Source: Plakobranchus ocellatus (Eukaryota; Mollusca; Gastropoda; Plakobranchidae). Taken from it: a stretch of DNA of 53,028 nt. How positions within the stretch are numbered: the stretch's first letter is position 1; each line of letters opens with the position of its first letter. Under the pieces are notes generated by a model. That model was not told the origin of the DNA and searched no databases. It worked only from the letters and a program-made list of their open reading frames with translations. The stretch lies in assembly GCA_019648995.1 (NCBI GenBank), contig BLXT01000021.1, forward strand, positions 665,915 through 718,942, written 5' to 3'. Shown here in pieces: positions 1-13,400 of this stretch. The translations under genes were made by a program, and so were the position numbers.

Positions 1-275
1 CGGTGAAATTATTGAAGAAGAATGCTAGAGAGGTAAAGAAGTAAGAGCAAAGCAAAGGTGCTTGTAAAATTTTCTGAAGAAAGTAAGCAGGGAGATATAG
101 ACATAGAACAGAAAAAAGGAAAGAACTTGAAAATTCGTTGTAAGAAAGAGGGCTAGGAGAATATATACAGGGATAGAGCGAGAGATACAGAAACAAGAAA
201 GAGCTGAGTAAGATGAGAGAGTAACAGACAGGCAGGCAGACAAACAGAGACATAAAAAGATATAACGTGTTGAAG
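1..275. repeat. Purine-rich low-complexity tract
   Basis: The plus strand is strongly enriched in A and G (GAGAGA, GAAAG and AGACAGGCAGGCAGAC runs) up to about 275. Open frames across it are compositional artefacts. A similar tract occurs at 50340-50760. Confidence 0.6.
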
Positions 276-489
276 TTCTCATTTCTTGTCCCGCCGCTCA
301 GTCCCAAACTTGTTTGAGCTAGTTTTACTTCAGCGACTCGGCTCGTTGCACATCACTGTTTGTGTTCCTAAATGTAACTTATCCCTGGAGGAGGTCGAGA
401 CTGTATTCGTGAGTATACAGCTTCAGCACATCAAGGACAAATACTCTTCCATTTAATAATCAATCCTAAATTGAGCTTGACTGTTGACA

Positions 490-1310
490 TTCTTCTTATC
501 TTTATGTTGTCCTCTACAATCCTCTGATTTTGAGGGTCCCATTGGATGACATCTTGCTATGCTGCTTTGGTGTTTCCTGAGTGTATCCTATCATCTGTAT
601 CTTCTTTGTCCTACCTTAGCCTCTTCTTTTTTGTCCTGTTCTTTACACTATGTTTTGAAGAATATCTGGCCAGTGAATCCTTGTATTGATAAAGCTAAAG
701 CTTTTTCATCCATGTGTGGGTTGGGCTCCAGGTCCTTCAGTCATTAGTGGAATTGATTTAACATTTGAATTGAGCAGCCTTGCTATTTTTTGTGGAGATT
801 TTTAGGTTCATGGCCACTCTTCTTTTTTTTTTTTCAGGTCCTAGTTTGGATGTAATGACTCCAGTTCCATCCATGATACTGCCTAGACATATTAAACTGT
901 CCACTAGATCCAGAAATAGGTCTGCAAGAATAGATTGGGTTTTTAACATTTGTTATTAGTTGTGTATAACAAAACCAAATCATCTGTGAAGTCCAACTTC
1001 TAATAAAACTCTTTCTTTGAAGCCGACTGTGTGTCACCCTTCTTCCTGCTCGTTATTCCTTCATCATGTTACAAAAGCAATTATGACAACACATCACTTT
1101 TGTTTCACCCCAGTTTTGATTTTATAGGTACTTTTGTGCTGTATTCTGCAGTTTGTCCCCTCATACAGCTTTCTCTGTGAGGTCAGCTATTTCTGAGATA
1201 CTGTACATCTTAATGTCGAGACATTTTCATGAAGTGCTCCTGTTACCACTATCAAAAGTTTTTTTCAAAGTCAATGAAGTTTTTTAACTGTGAGGAGTTC
1301 CATTCAATAC
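490..1310 (-). mobile_element. Decayed LINE fragment, reverse transcriptase core to C-terminal tail
   Basis: Read on the minus strand with frameshifts, the translation gives in order: YEGTNCRI...IKTGVKQ (RT motif before the palm), FTDDLVLL (the FADD catalytic box, first residues altered), SLICLGSIMDGTG (compare SFTYLGSIVD), an HWPDIF stretch, and a GYTQETPKQHSKM tail like IGHTLRKP...ITRQAL. That order matches abundant non-LTR retrotransposons of molluscs and cnidarians. It lacks the endonuclease and is not functional. Confidence 0.7.
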
Positions 1311-1717
1311 TTCACTCTATAGAAGTTACTGTCTGAATCTAAACCTTGTAATAGCTTGCTCAGCCGTAACATAATAATATGGTTTGACGGATTTTTTTAT
1401 TACATACTTTATACTCCTAAATGTACCCTGAATCTTTGAGTTTGCCTAACGCATGCCTTTAGTTCATGTCGACACATTGAGTTTAAAAATCAGTGCTACC
1501 CAAAATTTGAAGTGCCATGCCAGTTTTTTTATTCAAATCATGAAATACAGAAACTGTGAGCCATTGTTGGCAGCGTAACAAATATTTTCAAACAAATGGT
1601 TGTTTAACAAAATAGGATACGCAAAACATTAATAATAATTAATTTAGCCCTAACTTAAGCTAACCTAAGACAGTTAGCCTGCATTTATCAGTGAACAAAG
1701 AACAAAGGCATAAGTGA

Positions 1718-1750
1718 GGGGGGGGGGGGGGGGGGTTGTTGTTGTTGTTG
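1718..1750. repeat. G homopolymer followed by (TTG)n
   Basis: Eighteen consecutive G residues run directly into five TTG units. Such runs are prone to length error. Confidence 0.9.
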
Positions 1751-4700
1751 AAGGAGATGACATGCAAAGACCACATCAGGGGACAGGTTATCGCTACATT
1801 TTTTGTACAATGAGAGAGCAGTGCTTAAAAACTAATTTATTTTGAGGGTTCTGCATGAAGGCTAATACAGTGGAGCTTGGTTACAACTGGAACCTGAAGC
1901 CACATTTTGTGGTCACACTACATGCAGTTACCTTACCTATCAAAAAAGGTGACCAAGCTTAAAAATTAACAATGCTGAAAAAAATTGAGCATAATTAAAG
2001 TTGTCACTTATAACCATTACATGAAGTTTCAATTATTTTGTTGAATTCATTTTTCTTATTTCAAAATACTATGGAAAACTCTTCAATTCAAATTCTATGG
2101 GAATGGATTAGTTAAGGCTGGGTCTTATTAGTCTCATTTTTATTTGCTTTTTTGTTTTTTCATGAATCATATGGGGAATGGTGGATAAGTTGCCTTTTTT
2201 TTCAGATTTCCTTTTTTTTTGTCTGAACATTTATTAAGTTGCCCACCTACTTCATGCAATGCTTGCCTTTGATCAGTCTTGATAAAGACTAGGATATACT
2301 GTTTCCTCTGGAAAACTTGGCACTATGTTCATAGTGAAACTGAGACAAGACGAAAGCCGGAAAAGAGTTGTTTTATGATATCCGCAGTGGTATGGTTCGA
2401 TTCAAATAAAGAGAAACCAATCCTAATATCGAATTTGACAAAGCCAACAAGAAGAAATGTTGATTAAAGTAAGCCACAAAAGCATTGCGTTCCCATATTT
2501 TGAGTAAGACTTTGAATTACTATTTATCCCCATCACATGGTTTTCTAAGCAAGTTGGTATCAGCACACCTGTTGAGCTGCAAGGCCACTTTTGGTACACA
2601 TAGGCTAATCTCCACCCCACACCCCCTTCTTAATTATTATGCCATTGTGTGTACACCTAGTCATTTGCAATTGGCCAGCTAATCATATCATTTGTTAAAA
2701 ACAAAAACCATGGAATATGGTTGCTGTTAATTTCCTGAGCTCATTTTGAGCACATCCTAGAAAGCCTTGTGCCATATCCCGACTTGGACAGGTACTACCA
2801 TGAAAATGTTTTATGAAATAAGGTGCCTATACTCTTTATGTGCAATAGAATTTCCATATTCCAAGATACATGTATTGATTGTCAAGTTTCATTTCAACAC
2901 ATGTATGATGTTCATTTGTTTTCTATGCTTGAATATACTCAATTTTATTCTAATTTAAAAAAAAAATCAAGCAAATTTGAGGCAACCAGAGCAGTCACAA
3001 GAGTGGATGATACTTCTGCGACAGATTCTTTTGAAATTTTTTTATTGACTCCAAATGGTGATATATAATATAAATTTATAAACACCTGTACAAACTTGCA
3101 TCTTTGTTGACACAATTAGCATAAACAGGTACAGAGTAATCCGCAAGAAGTCAACTTCCTTAGGTCAGCTCTTTAAGTCAGGCAACAGTCCCATCTTTTT
3201 CATTCTTAATTTAAGTAACTTTATTTATAAAGTCAATGCCTTGGACCTGTTTTCCTTTAAAATCAACACCACATATAATCCCACACCGAAAGAAAAGAAA
3301 TAGAGAATCCAAGGAAAAGTATATAAAAAAAAGAAGGTGGATGAGCGGGTGGTCTTTGTTTCCACTAAAGTCATTGCGTGCAGAGCATTGCCACAATGCT
3401 TGCCTAGGCCTACTGGCTTGGCATGGGGTTGGATTGTGACAGTTAGTTATCTATACTGTAGGATGCATAACACTGGTGATTCTCCCACTCCTTCCTGTGT
3501 CGCCAGACCAGTATGTGACTATGTCATTGATTGTGTGCAGGTGTGGGATTATATTTTTTCTCAATAAACTTTAAGCAGTATGCTCTCATTCAAAATGTGA
3601 GGGGTTTTCTCTGGTTGCCTCAAAATTTGATTTTAATTTAATTTCATGCATTGCTAATTGAGAGGTAACCCTTGTTGTAGCCATTCTTGTGCAAAGAATA
3701 AGATTATTCTTGTGATAGAAAATTGAAAAATCCTTGTTGATATTTATTATTTATATTTATGTGTAATTTTAACAATGTCAAATATGTGATATTTCTTGTT
3801 GAGTCTGAACACAATATTATAAATGGTGCACTCTTAATAACCTTTATTGAAAAGAGGATGTTTTTGCAGAAACAGAAACAAATTCAAAAGATCTGTTAAT
3901 AAAAAAAAAAAAAAGCTTTCATTGGAAAGTGAACAGTTTAGAGTAAGCTTTTATTATTAATTAGGCTTATGTCCCAGTGCAAGACAAAAGACATTGATAC
4001 CTTTGCTGTGTGCATGACACTATGTACATTGTGAATAACATGGACACTGCTTTGAAAACTTTTCTTTTGTGGGTTTAAAAAAATCTATCCTTTACTGTGC
4101 AATTGAAAAATGACATTGGAAGAAGACAAATCACAATGTTTTTGAAGCCTTTTCAGTCCGCAAATAATTTAACCTATTAAAAAAAAACAAATATTCAGAC
4201 GGCCACAACCAAGGCTGTTGAAAACGTGCATGCCACAGGGAAAAATTTAGGAGGAATATCAAGAAAGGCTTTTTTATAATACTTTGATTTGTTTATTTTA
4301 TTTTAAAAGGAACATTTTCCTGCATCTTAAAGTTGGTTTTAACAATTTTTTTTTTAAATAAAGAAATTGCAAGGTTAACTTAGTTAATTTCTGAGTGTAA
4401 AAAAGTCCTCAGAAAAAAAAATAAATTTTTGGAACAAAAAAAAAGCTCTTTATAAAAAATTAAAAATTCAAATTTCCTCTTATAATTTTCAAATTTAATT
4501 GATAAAATAAAAGATAGAAACCAAACTAACTTGCCACAAAAATTTAAATCAGCAGTTAAAAACATCACTAAAAAAAACCCAAACCCACAATCTACCATCT
4601 CTTAACTCAGAACCAGATTGTTCATCTTTTGATCAATGCCATTCAGGTTCATCTGAGCTTTGATCAGAGGTCATCATGCAACTGGTTATGCTGATTTGAA

Positions 4701-5068
4701 ATCATGTCAAAGCTTAGCTAAGTGGAACTCAGGAAGATGAATTCAGGTGAAACCATGTGGCTTGGAATAGCTAAGTTTTCATCCCAACTTTCATAAGTGC
4801 AAAGTACTAGATGTACTTGGCTGGCTAAGTTGATAAAGGTTTGAAACAATGAAACATGGATGTTTTAAATTTACAAAAAAAAAAAAAAAATGTTTTTAAA
4901 AAGTCACAATTTCTTATCTGATTGAGATTGTGTTTTCTTTTGTGAATGACAAGTCTCTGGCAATGTTTTTAGCAGTCTAGTTTCTGTCGTTGCTAGACAA
5001 AAACAATTCACAAACTGATGTACCTTTGGTGAGGGCTGACATGATAGCATCCTTGTCTTTCAAGAATG

Positions 5069-5073
<5 letters not shown>

Positions 5074-5111
<38 letters not shown>
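5074..5111. repeat. (TA)n microsatellite
   Basis: About 19 uninterrupted TA units; a self-complementary, cruciform-prone tract. Confidence 0.95.
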
Positions 5112-5114
<3 letters not shown>

Positions 5115-5499
5115 CTCCTGACAAAATCTCATAACCTCTACAGATCTGGGCTTTTGACTTTACTTTCTTGTCCACCTCTTCAATGATTTTGGCATTTTAT
5201 TAAAAAAAACAACATTTCCTTTTTCTTGATTCCATGCTTGATGAACACTGACTGAGAGTAGACAACAATCAAACTTAGGCTTAGAAATTGAGATCTATTT
5301 GTTAATGTGACTTGTGAGCGAGTCTGAGAGATAAGAGACAATTTCGCTACACACTGGACCTAGATCAATACTTTCTTTGTTCACTGAGTGACAACCACAA
5401 TGGTGTAATTGAGATCTATATAAGCATTGAACAAAATAGACACACCCCGAGGACTTGAAAAGTTGAATACACCCATTCTTTTCCTCAGCCCCACACCCA

Positions 5500-5660
5500 G
5501 TCTCTTACACTGCCAATCACAGTCACCCACACCTCTTGCTAGCCTACGGCTGACGTACTATGATTCACCACTCAGTCACATGCCCTTTTTTCATTCCAAG
5601 TCGTCCGCGTTGCAGCATTCCCCCATCAACGATGCGCAAGGTGTTCATTGGCTAATATTT
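5500..5660. promoter_or_regulatory. Promoter-like GC-richer patch of unknown target
   Basis: In otherwise AT-rich DNA this stretch has CCAATC (about 5513), the CRE-like TGACGT (about 5551), an NRF1-like TGCGCA (about 5633) and ATTGGC (about 5647, an inverted CCAAT). This cluster of sites is typical of housekeeping promoters. No first exon can be identified on either side, so the call is tentative. Confidence 0.2.
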
Positions 5661-7231
5661 TGAATGAAACTATTGAAAGTATCAAAACAGACCATGGCTT
5701 TATCTCCTTTGTATCAATACCGATGTTAATTTGAATTCATTCCGGAGCTATAGTCCGTTTTACGAATCTATGTATAGGTCTAGGCTTAGGCCTTTGTACG
5801 AAGCTGGGTCCCGCCCTAGGCAAGCTTATCATAAATATAATAAAGGATATATGGTAAAATATTGGGCTTGGGTCAACGTCCTGTTGCATGCAAGGTCCTG
5901 TTGTAGCTGAGCTCTATTGTATTCATTTTCCTTTTTCTTACCTTGTTTAAGCATGTGAGAGTTCTCAAACTTCTCTTGGGACCTAGACTCATCTTTTTTG
6001 TCAAGCTTCAAAACATACCTGGTATCTTTTTCTTTCTCACTGTGCAATAAAAAAAAAATTTTTTTTGTATAGGCCTTGCTTTTTTTTATTTTATTTAACA
6101 ATCAACATTGTCATACTACCATTTTAGCTAACTTTTAAAACCAAAAGTTTGTTGCTTGTCATAACCTATGACTTTGTTTACTTTTTGAGTGGATCAAAAT
6201 CTGTGTAGTGAAGGTTATGCTCATTTTAAGTTTAGTAGTTAACAGGACTTGCAAACAAAAACTATTGCATTATCTACTCATAGAAAAAAAAACTTAAATT
6301 GTGTTTTTAATTAAAGATGAACTCCTTAGATCTCCTGTTCTGAACTAATACTCTAATACTCTAAGTAATAGACTCAAAGGCTAGGCTAAGTACATCACTT
6401 TGTTTGCGGCTTGTGTTGGCTTGAGCCACAAAACTTGGGCAAGAGCTGCTACTGCTAGTGCTAACGCCGATACTTCAGAACTTAGAAGATAGATTGAACT
6501 AAACCTTTTTAAATTTAGATCATGTTAAGCCAGAAATTTTTACTCTACTGAGTCAACTTTCCACGTCAAATAATGATAGCGCATTTTAGTTTCTTGAATT
6601 CCATTTATCACAGCCAAGTTTTAAGTTGTTACATGTCAAAGCTTAAGTTTTGATCATAACTGACCAGTTGAATACTTGGGGTATCTGCATTGTTTTTGGT
6701 GTGTTTTTTAAAATATTATGTCATCTTAAAAGTCACTTTTTCTTTCATCCCTCTCAATTTATTGGAGTGAAATCCATTTTCTACATCCCAAATCTAGTTT
6801 CATTGACACACTTTGAATAAAGCTGAGAACTATTGTTTAATTTGAAGTTGCTGCCAAAAGCAACAAGTTCTGTCAACTGTGACAATTGTAAAAATTACAT
6901 TTTCTATTCATTCATCAGTGGTCATTCCTTATTTTAATTTTATGTTAGATATAATTCTGAATGTTCTACTAGGCAGGCAATAATGGCAATAAAGTTGTAA
7001 AGCCCTGTGGGCAACAGGTGGCAATGATATAAGAAAAGGATAAAAAACTAAGCTGCAACAAGCTGATACTCATAGATTTTTTCTAAATGTTTTTATCTCT
7101 TTGATTGAGAAATACCAAAAAGGACAAGTTTTGTGTCTCACCTTCACAAATTATGGACAATACTTTTTTTGGCATTTGGCTCATGTAAAATTTATCTTGT
7201 TTCTCATAGAGTAAGAATTTTAATCATATTT

Positions 7232-7241
7232 TTTATTTATT
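7232..7241 (-). terminator. Probable PIGF polyadenylation signals
   Basis: Two overlapping AATAAA hexamers on the minus strand, 77-86 nt past the PIGF stop codon. Position and sequence fit a short 3' UTR. No transcript evidence is available here. Confidence 0.55.
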
Positions 7242-7317
7242 TTCTATACAAATATGAAATATGAAATATAATTATAAGCATTCAAATTATTTTACATTCA
7301 TATTAATTTACATCATA

Positions 7318-7434
7318 TCAGAAAAATTTGAATTTGTGCCCTGTTCTGTATTGCCTGGGTATGTATAGAGATGATAGTAAAAGTCCCACAGCATAACCAA
7401 ACAAGGCTCCAATGACACAACTGATAGGCCATGC
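7318..7434 (-). CDS. PIGF: PIGF terminal coding exon 5
   Basis: 117 nt after acceptor CCACAG. It encodes the last membrane helix ([18 protein letters not shown]) and a basic tail ending KFKFF before TGA at 7318-7320. Alanine replaces the usual valine just before WPISC, right at the exon junction. Confidence 0.93.
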   Translation of the reverse strand, partial: AWPISCVIGALFGYAVGLLLSSLYIPRQYRTGHKFKFF

Positions 7435-10400
7435 CTGTGGATTCAATAAAATACATGTATCGGTAACAAAGTTCATTTTATAATAGGGCAGGCACATGGA
7501 ACAATCATCATTAAATTTGAGAAAAGAAGGCAATCAAGTACATTGTAGGAAAAAAAAAAGTTAGGAACTAAGCTTAGGGTAGACATCTGATTTTGTTGCA
7601 TTATTTAAAGGGAACCATTGCTGAGTGTAAGCTTGAAAAAATCGAGAGGAAGTGAAGACAGTAATGACAATGATTTGAGCTGAAAAAAATGATGTCTCAA
7701 AGATAAAATCCATAAGAATTTGATGATGCTGTTTTGTATACATGGAAGGCCTGCATAGTTTAAAAAAAAAAAAAAGGAGTAAAATGTGGCTTTATATGAA
7801 AGCTTTCATGTTTTGCATAGAACAACACTAGACACAACAAAATTGCTTTCAGTGAATGATTCATTTTTATCATGTCAAACTGTTAATGTTTCTCGACTTT
7901 TATAAGCTTACACTTGGTAACACAGTTGTTCTATCATTTTTCCTTAGGCTGCAATGAATTGCAAAAGAAAAGTGAACATATGTAGAGAATCAATGTTTTC
8001 AATCTTCCAAGGACTGACTTATCAGTAGTTAACTATAAATCTGTCCCTGCCATTTTTCTTGCGCGCAACTTTTGCACAAATTTTAGCAAAATGCAACTTT
8101 CGCCATTCTGCGCAACTTCTGCACCACTTCCTAAAAAAAATGTGACCAAGACATAGGATAGGGTGTTGTGCATGAAAATTGAAAACAAAACCAAAGTAAA
8201 CAAAAAAAAAACCGTGGGGTTAAGATAAGCACTTTCTTAGTAATTGAAACTAATAAATTTCTTTGGATCGGCCCCTTCCATGGCCAGCTAGGTGTAACTG
8301 GTAGCCCCGTTTGTGGTTTTGCAGCTTGCTTAGGCCTAGCCCTGTGTTTTGTGGTGGGTGCAAGTTAATATTGATAGGCCCTTACAGGGGATAGTTTGTT
8401 AATTCTGTCTGTCTCTATCATCTTTTTTGTACTTTGTGGAAAATAATAAAATTGTGCTCCTGCAGCTCTTTTTAACCCAATTCAATGATATAAATTCATA
8501 AAGAGAGGCAACAGCACTTTTTCTAGTTAGGGCATGGCAAAACGACAAGACAGAACCCAATGTTAGGATTGCAAAGTTTATTCAATGCCTCATGTTTTTT
8601 GTTTTTTTTTAGACAATTTAAAATATTCTAACAAAGAAGATCATTGTGTTTTACTCAATGAGACACATAAAGTTTTAAAAAGCTAATTGTGTTTTAAGTT
8701 TGCAATAGATGCATACACATGGATAAATGAAATGCTTTGAGTCTTACTGCTTGATCAAGACCAGCATGCATAAAAAAAAAAAAAATCAACAAAATGAAAA
8801 AAAAAACCAACCGTAAAATTATCTGCATAGTCTATAATTTCAACTTGATTTGCACTTAGATAAAAATTTATATAACATTGGGTCAAAATCATTGTTACAG
8901 TGGCTCATATTGTTTACTTTATTTTACTCAGATTATGATTGAAATACTGACTGAAAAGTGAAGACCTATTGCACGTTTTTTCAATAACTTAAATAAAAAA
9001 AAATCTGTCAAGTTCATACTTAACATTTCTAGACTAGTGCAGAGTTTTTCTAGTTTTCAGATCTTGATCTAGAAACTAGAGCTAGAGTTCTTGATACTTT
9101 GAGATCTAGTCTGGCCATAGAGACACGGAATCTAGAGCTTGTTCTCAATCTTGTCCCCGCCCCACCTTTTTTTTAGGTTGATATCTTGAAGTATCTTAAT
9201 TTTTATTCTAGATCTCCAACCTGTGTCTGCACAATCTCGATCTTGATTTGGAAGTTAATAACTGTAGGCCTACGGTATCATCATCATCAGGTGCCTTGCT
9301 TTACAGCGTTGGCGATCATGGTCCTCCACTTTTTCTTGTCCTTTGTCGCTTCTATTGCTTCCAACGATTTCCCTGCCTTCAGCCAGTCTGCCAGGCCTTC
9401 AATGAGCTTTTCTCGTTGTTTTCCCCTACTGCGTTTTCCTTCCAACATTCCTGTTGTTACAAGATTCTCCAACTTTTCTATTCGCATAACATGGCCGAAA
9501 AAGGTTGCTTGACGTTTACGGATTTTGCTTATGAGGCCTACGGTATATGTGTATTGTTAAAAGTAACTGTTGGTATAAAATGTTTGATGGAGAAATCAGT
9601 GGGATTGTGAGCAGCAAAGTGTAATTTTTACAGTGTAGTAAAATCTAGGCCCTAATATTGAAGCTGCTGATGCATGGAATATTTATCTTTGAAGTTTTGG
9701 TAGGTAAAGCAGCATGAATAACATTCCAAAAAGTGTCAATTTTTAGTAACTTTTTAAACTATTTGCCAATTTTGACAAACTATGCATAGTTTTGTTTATC
9801 TAGAATCTGGTTGAAAGTGACACAGAATAAGGTTTAAATCAATTACTTTGTAAGAAAAAAGCTTGTTTCTTGTACTGCTTATTTTAAAATTAAAGCTCAA
9901 CTTTTGGGGTAGAGCAACAACTTTTTGAAGCAACTTTGGCACTTTTCCAACGCAACTTTTGGCATTTTTTTGCACAACTTTTCCCCTGGGATATGCCAAC
10001 ATGGGATCAGCACATGCACCATTATTTGAGGCTAAGCATTACCAAACCAACAACTTTTAAAACATTTCAACCTTTAAATTCGCAAACAGACTGCCACTTT
10101 TGAATATTTTTATTTATTCTTTCAACAGTGCAACTTTCATTCTTTTTTAAAAAAAATTCTATTTTTTGCTATTTATATATGTGTATGTTGCTGCCCCTCA
10201 GAAAGTGTTTCATTTGATGGGCCTTTTACTAAATCGATGATATGCAATACATCAATAAAAACAATACTTTATGATGCATGTTAACCTGAGATATTTTTTA
10301 ATTAATAAAGTAAGTCTAACAAGCACTCCAAAGAATGAAAACCCAGGATTAAACTTTTACTTTATTTTTTTCAGTTGGACTCTTAACTAACAGGAAACAT

Positions 10401-13400
10401 GCAACAAAAAGAAAAATTTCTCTTAACTTTTTTGTGTAATTGAGAAAAGAATGAAGTGAAGAAAAGCTAAGATATGCATCTTGACTAATATTTAATAATA
10501 TTGATGATTTCTGTAAGGTAAAATCAGACCAATGAGACATAGACTGATTGTTACGATTTGCAAATCTCAAGAAATGATTCATGAAGAAAAATGGCTTAAA
10601 TGATTTGCCTCAACACATAATTATTTTGACTGGTGTAGAGTCACCACGAGAGTGAAAGCAATATCTACCAATTACCGATAAAATTAAAAAATTCAACGGT
10701 TATTTCAGAATTTGATATTGCGCCTGATTTAAAAACATACTGCTCCAGATATCACATTTACTGTGTTTCTTTCATTGATCTATTATTCGAAACATAAGAG
10801 TACTTCTTTCAATTAAACTGGCTTCGTGACATTTACTTTACAAAAATGCAGCACTTGTACGTTTCTGCTACTGTTCTTTGGGTTCATTTACCCTTATCCA
10901 TGACCTGGTCACAGGGAAAAAAAATAAAATAAATACCTGCCAGGGTCTGTCCCAGTCTAAAGGAATAGGCACAGCTCCAATCCATGCACCTAACATTGAA
11001 CTTATGCTTGTAAAGTAAATCAGCAGTTCAACTGGATCATCATGGCTGAAAGAAAAATTTATGAACAAAATTGATACTGAACATCTTTTGAGGTCTCATG
11101 ATTATACTGGATTCTCTCTATTTTTATGAGATTTTAGCTTCTCAAAAATTCAGCTATATGTACCGATACTAACATTCACTGCTAAAAACTGATGTTTCTA
11201 GAAAGTTGAGCTCAATCACATGTTTCAAATCTAATCGAATAAAATAATTTTAATGCAATGCCTGATACAACTCATAAATGTGAAGTTGGTATAGAAGCTC
11301 CACAGCGCTAATTGAATATCTAATCTAATCTAATAGAATGCAAGACCAGTATGATTCACAACAGCAGTAATATTTACTTTTTTGAACAAATTTATAAAAT
11401 ATTGCCTGGCATTGTCGGCTGGTTTTTAACCTCCAGAAAGAAAGCAAATGTTGGTAGATCTAGCCAGGAAAGAGACACGACTTGGGAAGGAAAATGAAGT
11501 GAGGATCTTTCTATGCCAGATTTGGAGATGTTTAGCGAACAGTGTTTATACAGTATATAAGATTAATTTGCATTTTTCTTTTTCTTTTTTTTACTAACTC
11601 TTATGTTGTCTTACTCTTGAAATTTATATGATGGCAAAAATTATCGAAAATCCAATGAATTTGAATGTAAAATAATAAATAAATAAATACAACTAAAACA
11701 TAACCTTTTTTTCCTTCTTTTTCTTTTTTTTTTGNNNGGGGGGGGGGGAGTGGTTCCTGTTTTGGTGCAGCTGAAATTCATGCCGTGATACCATAAAATG
11801 AGACAATTTGCAGTGGGGACAACAGAAATAAATAAAGATATACTTGTTTAGTATTATAAATTTAACAATTCTCAATTATTTCCACCAGAATTCTACAAAC
11901 TTTGGGTAGACCTGTGCTGATCTTATTGTGTTACATCACATAAATCCTATGGGTGATGTTCTCTTGCCCAGATAAAAATTATCGATAGTTATTTTTTTCC
12001 TCAACGTTTTCTATTAATAAGCATCTGAAATATCTATTTACTTTGGTTCCACTGTTTTCTAAATGCATTAATCTCCTGATAATGAGTTCAGCTGTGTTTG
12101 TTCACATAAAAAAAGCAACAACAAAGTCACCTATTGAACACAAAAACTTTAAACCAGGCATCAGTATCAGCTTCCAAGAGTAGACAAAATGGCAAACAAC
12201 TTTGGAAAGCCAACAGAACAGCAAAGTGGTAAGTCTGGGATGAAGATCTGTGATTTAGAAAGATTAACAAAAAAAAAAGTTGATGCAGATTCTAACTTCA
12301 TGTACTGATACTTTAGAATAAAATTATGGTAATATAATCTTATGATAGAGAGCATTTCCTCTTTGCAGATTCAAATTAAAGGAAAACATGCTGCGAACTC
12401 CCAGTGATAGTGCAAAAAGGTTATCACATTCTTCGTGATGAAGATATATGCAATTGAGAATGCTTTATTATGAGAAGAGGCATATTGCAAATATGTTCAG
12501 ACCAGAGGTGAGCTTTATTTGTTTTTCAGGCTAGTTGGCTCCATTTTGTTATCAGAGGCAGGGTTTTTTTTTTAAATCTCAAATTTGCAACTGAAGTGTA
12601 TTTGCAGATCGATTCGCTATCCACTGCACCACCAACACTTTGCAAACAGAGATGTTGCTGAAAATGTGTGCAAACACAAAACTTTAAGAATAAACATTGT
12701 TTCTATTTTAAAAAGTTGAAGAAAATTATTTTAACACAATAACTTTTCACACTCACTCAACACTCTCTCTTCTCTAAACAAAGCATGACCCATCATATTG
12801 CACATTGTAATATACAAACATATGTTTCAAATAATGTTTTTCTTTAAAAACCCTCTTTTTAAGCTCCTAGGTTTAACCTTTATGTAGAAGTGAGTGTAAA
12901 TTTTTTCCATCACAACAACTTCCTGACGAAATGAAGGCATGGCATGCTGGGTTAGGCCCCTTTAACAAAAGAACAGAGTAAAATACCTCAACTTTAAACT
13001 AAATATCTCGTAAAACGTTTGTTGTGCCAAATAGGAGTGCATAGTTGTGTTTAGCATCCTTCCAACATGTAGTGAGCATCATTTTAAAACCCAAGCCATT
13101 GAGATGTTTCAGTAAAAAAAATGCTGAAGTGATTTAGATTTTAGCATGGCAAAGCTCACGGAATCAACTTTATGGCCATGATTAAGTTTCTCTAATTTGG
13201 CTCTCTTGCTGTTGGTGATTGTACGATCAGACATATCAAATAGGAGGGTAAAAAAACTGCACCTGGGATGCGTGCCATGGGATGAATTATACTGTTTCTA
13301 TTGCCACGACTGCCACAACTACTTATACTGCTATTGCCACCATCACTTCTACCATTAAATCTACAACTAATACCACTACCACCACTACCTCTACTGTAAC

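Larger units (their letters stand above)
1311..5400. other. Gene-free AT-rich flank
   Basis: Apart from the microsatellites listed, I see no exon with splice sites plus recognisable protein, and no RNA gene. The short open frames at 2279-2467 and 3236-3567 show no family signature that I trust. Long T and A runs are frequent. Confidence 0.5.

Noticed and set aside
2279..2467. Plus-strand frame with VVWFDSNKEKPILISNL, slightly like a piggyBac transposase segment
   Set aside because: The following YNK.MGGVD-type motif and catalytic aspartates are not visible, and the resemblance is too short.
4620..4800. Unique-looking segment resembling an exon (minus-strand TSDQSSDEPEW)
   Set aside because: Stops interrupt every frame and no splice-consistent exon can be drawn.
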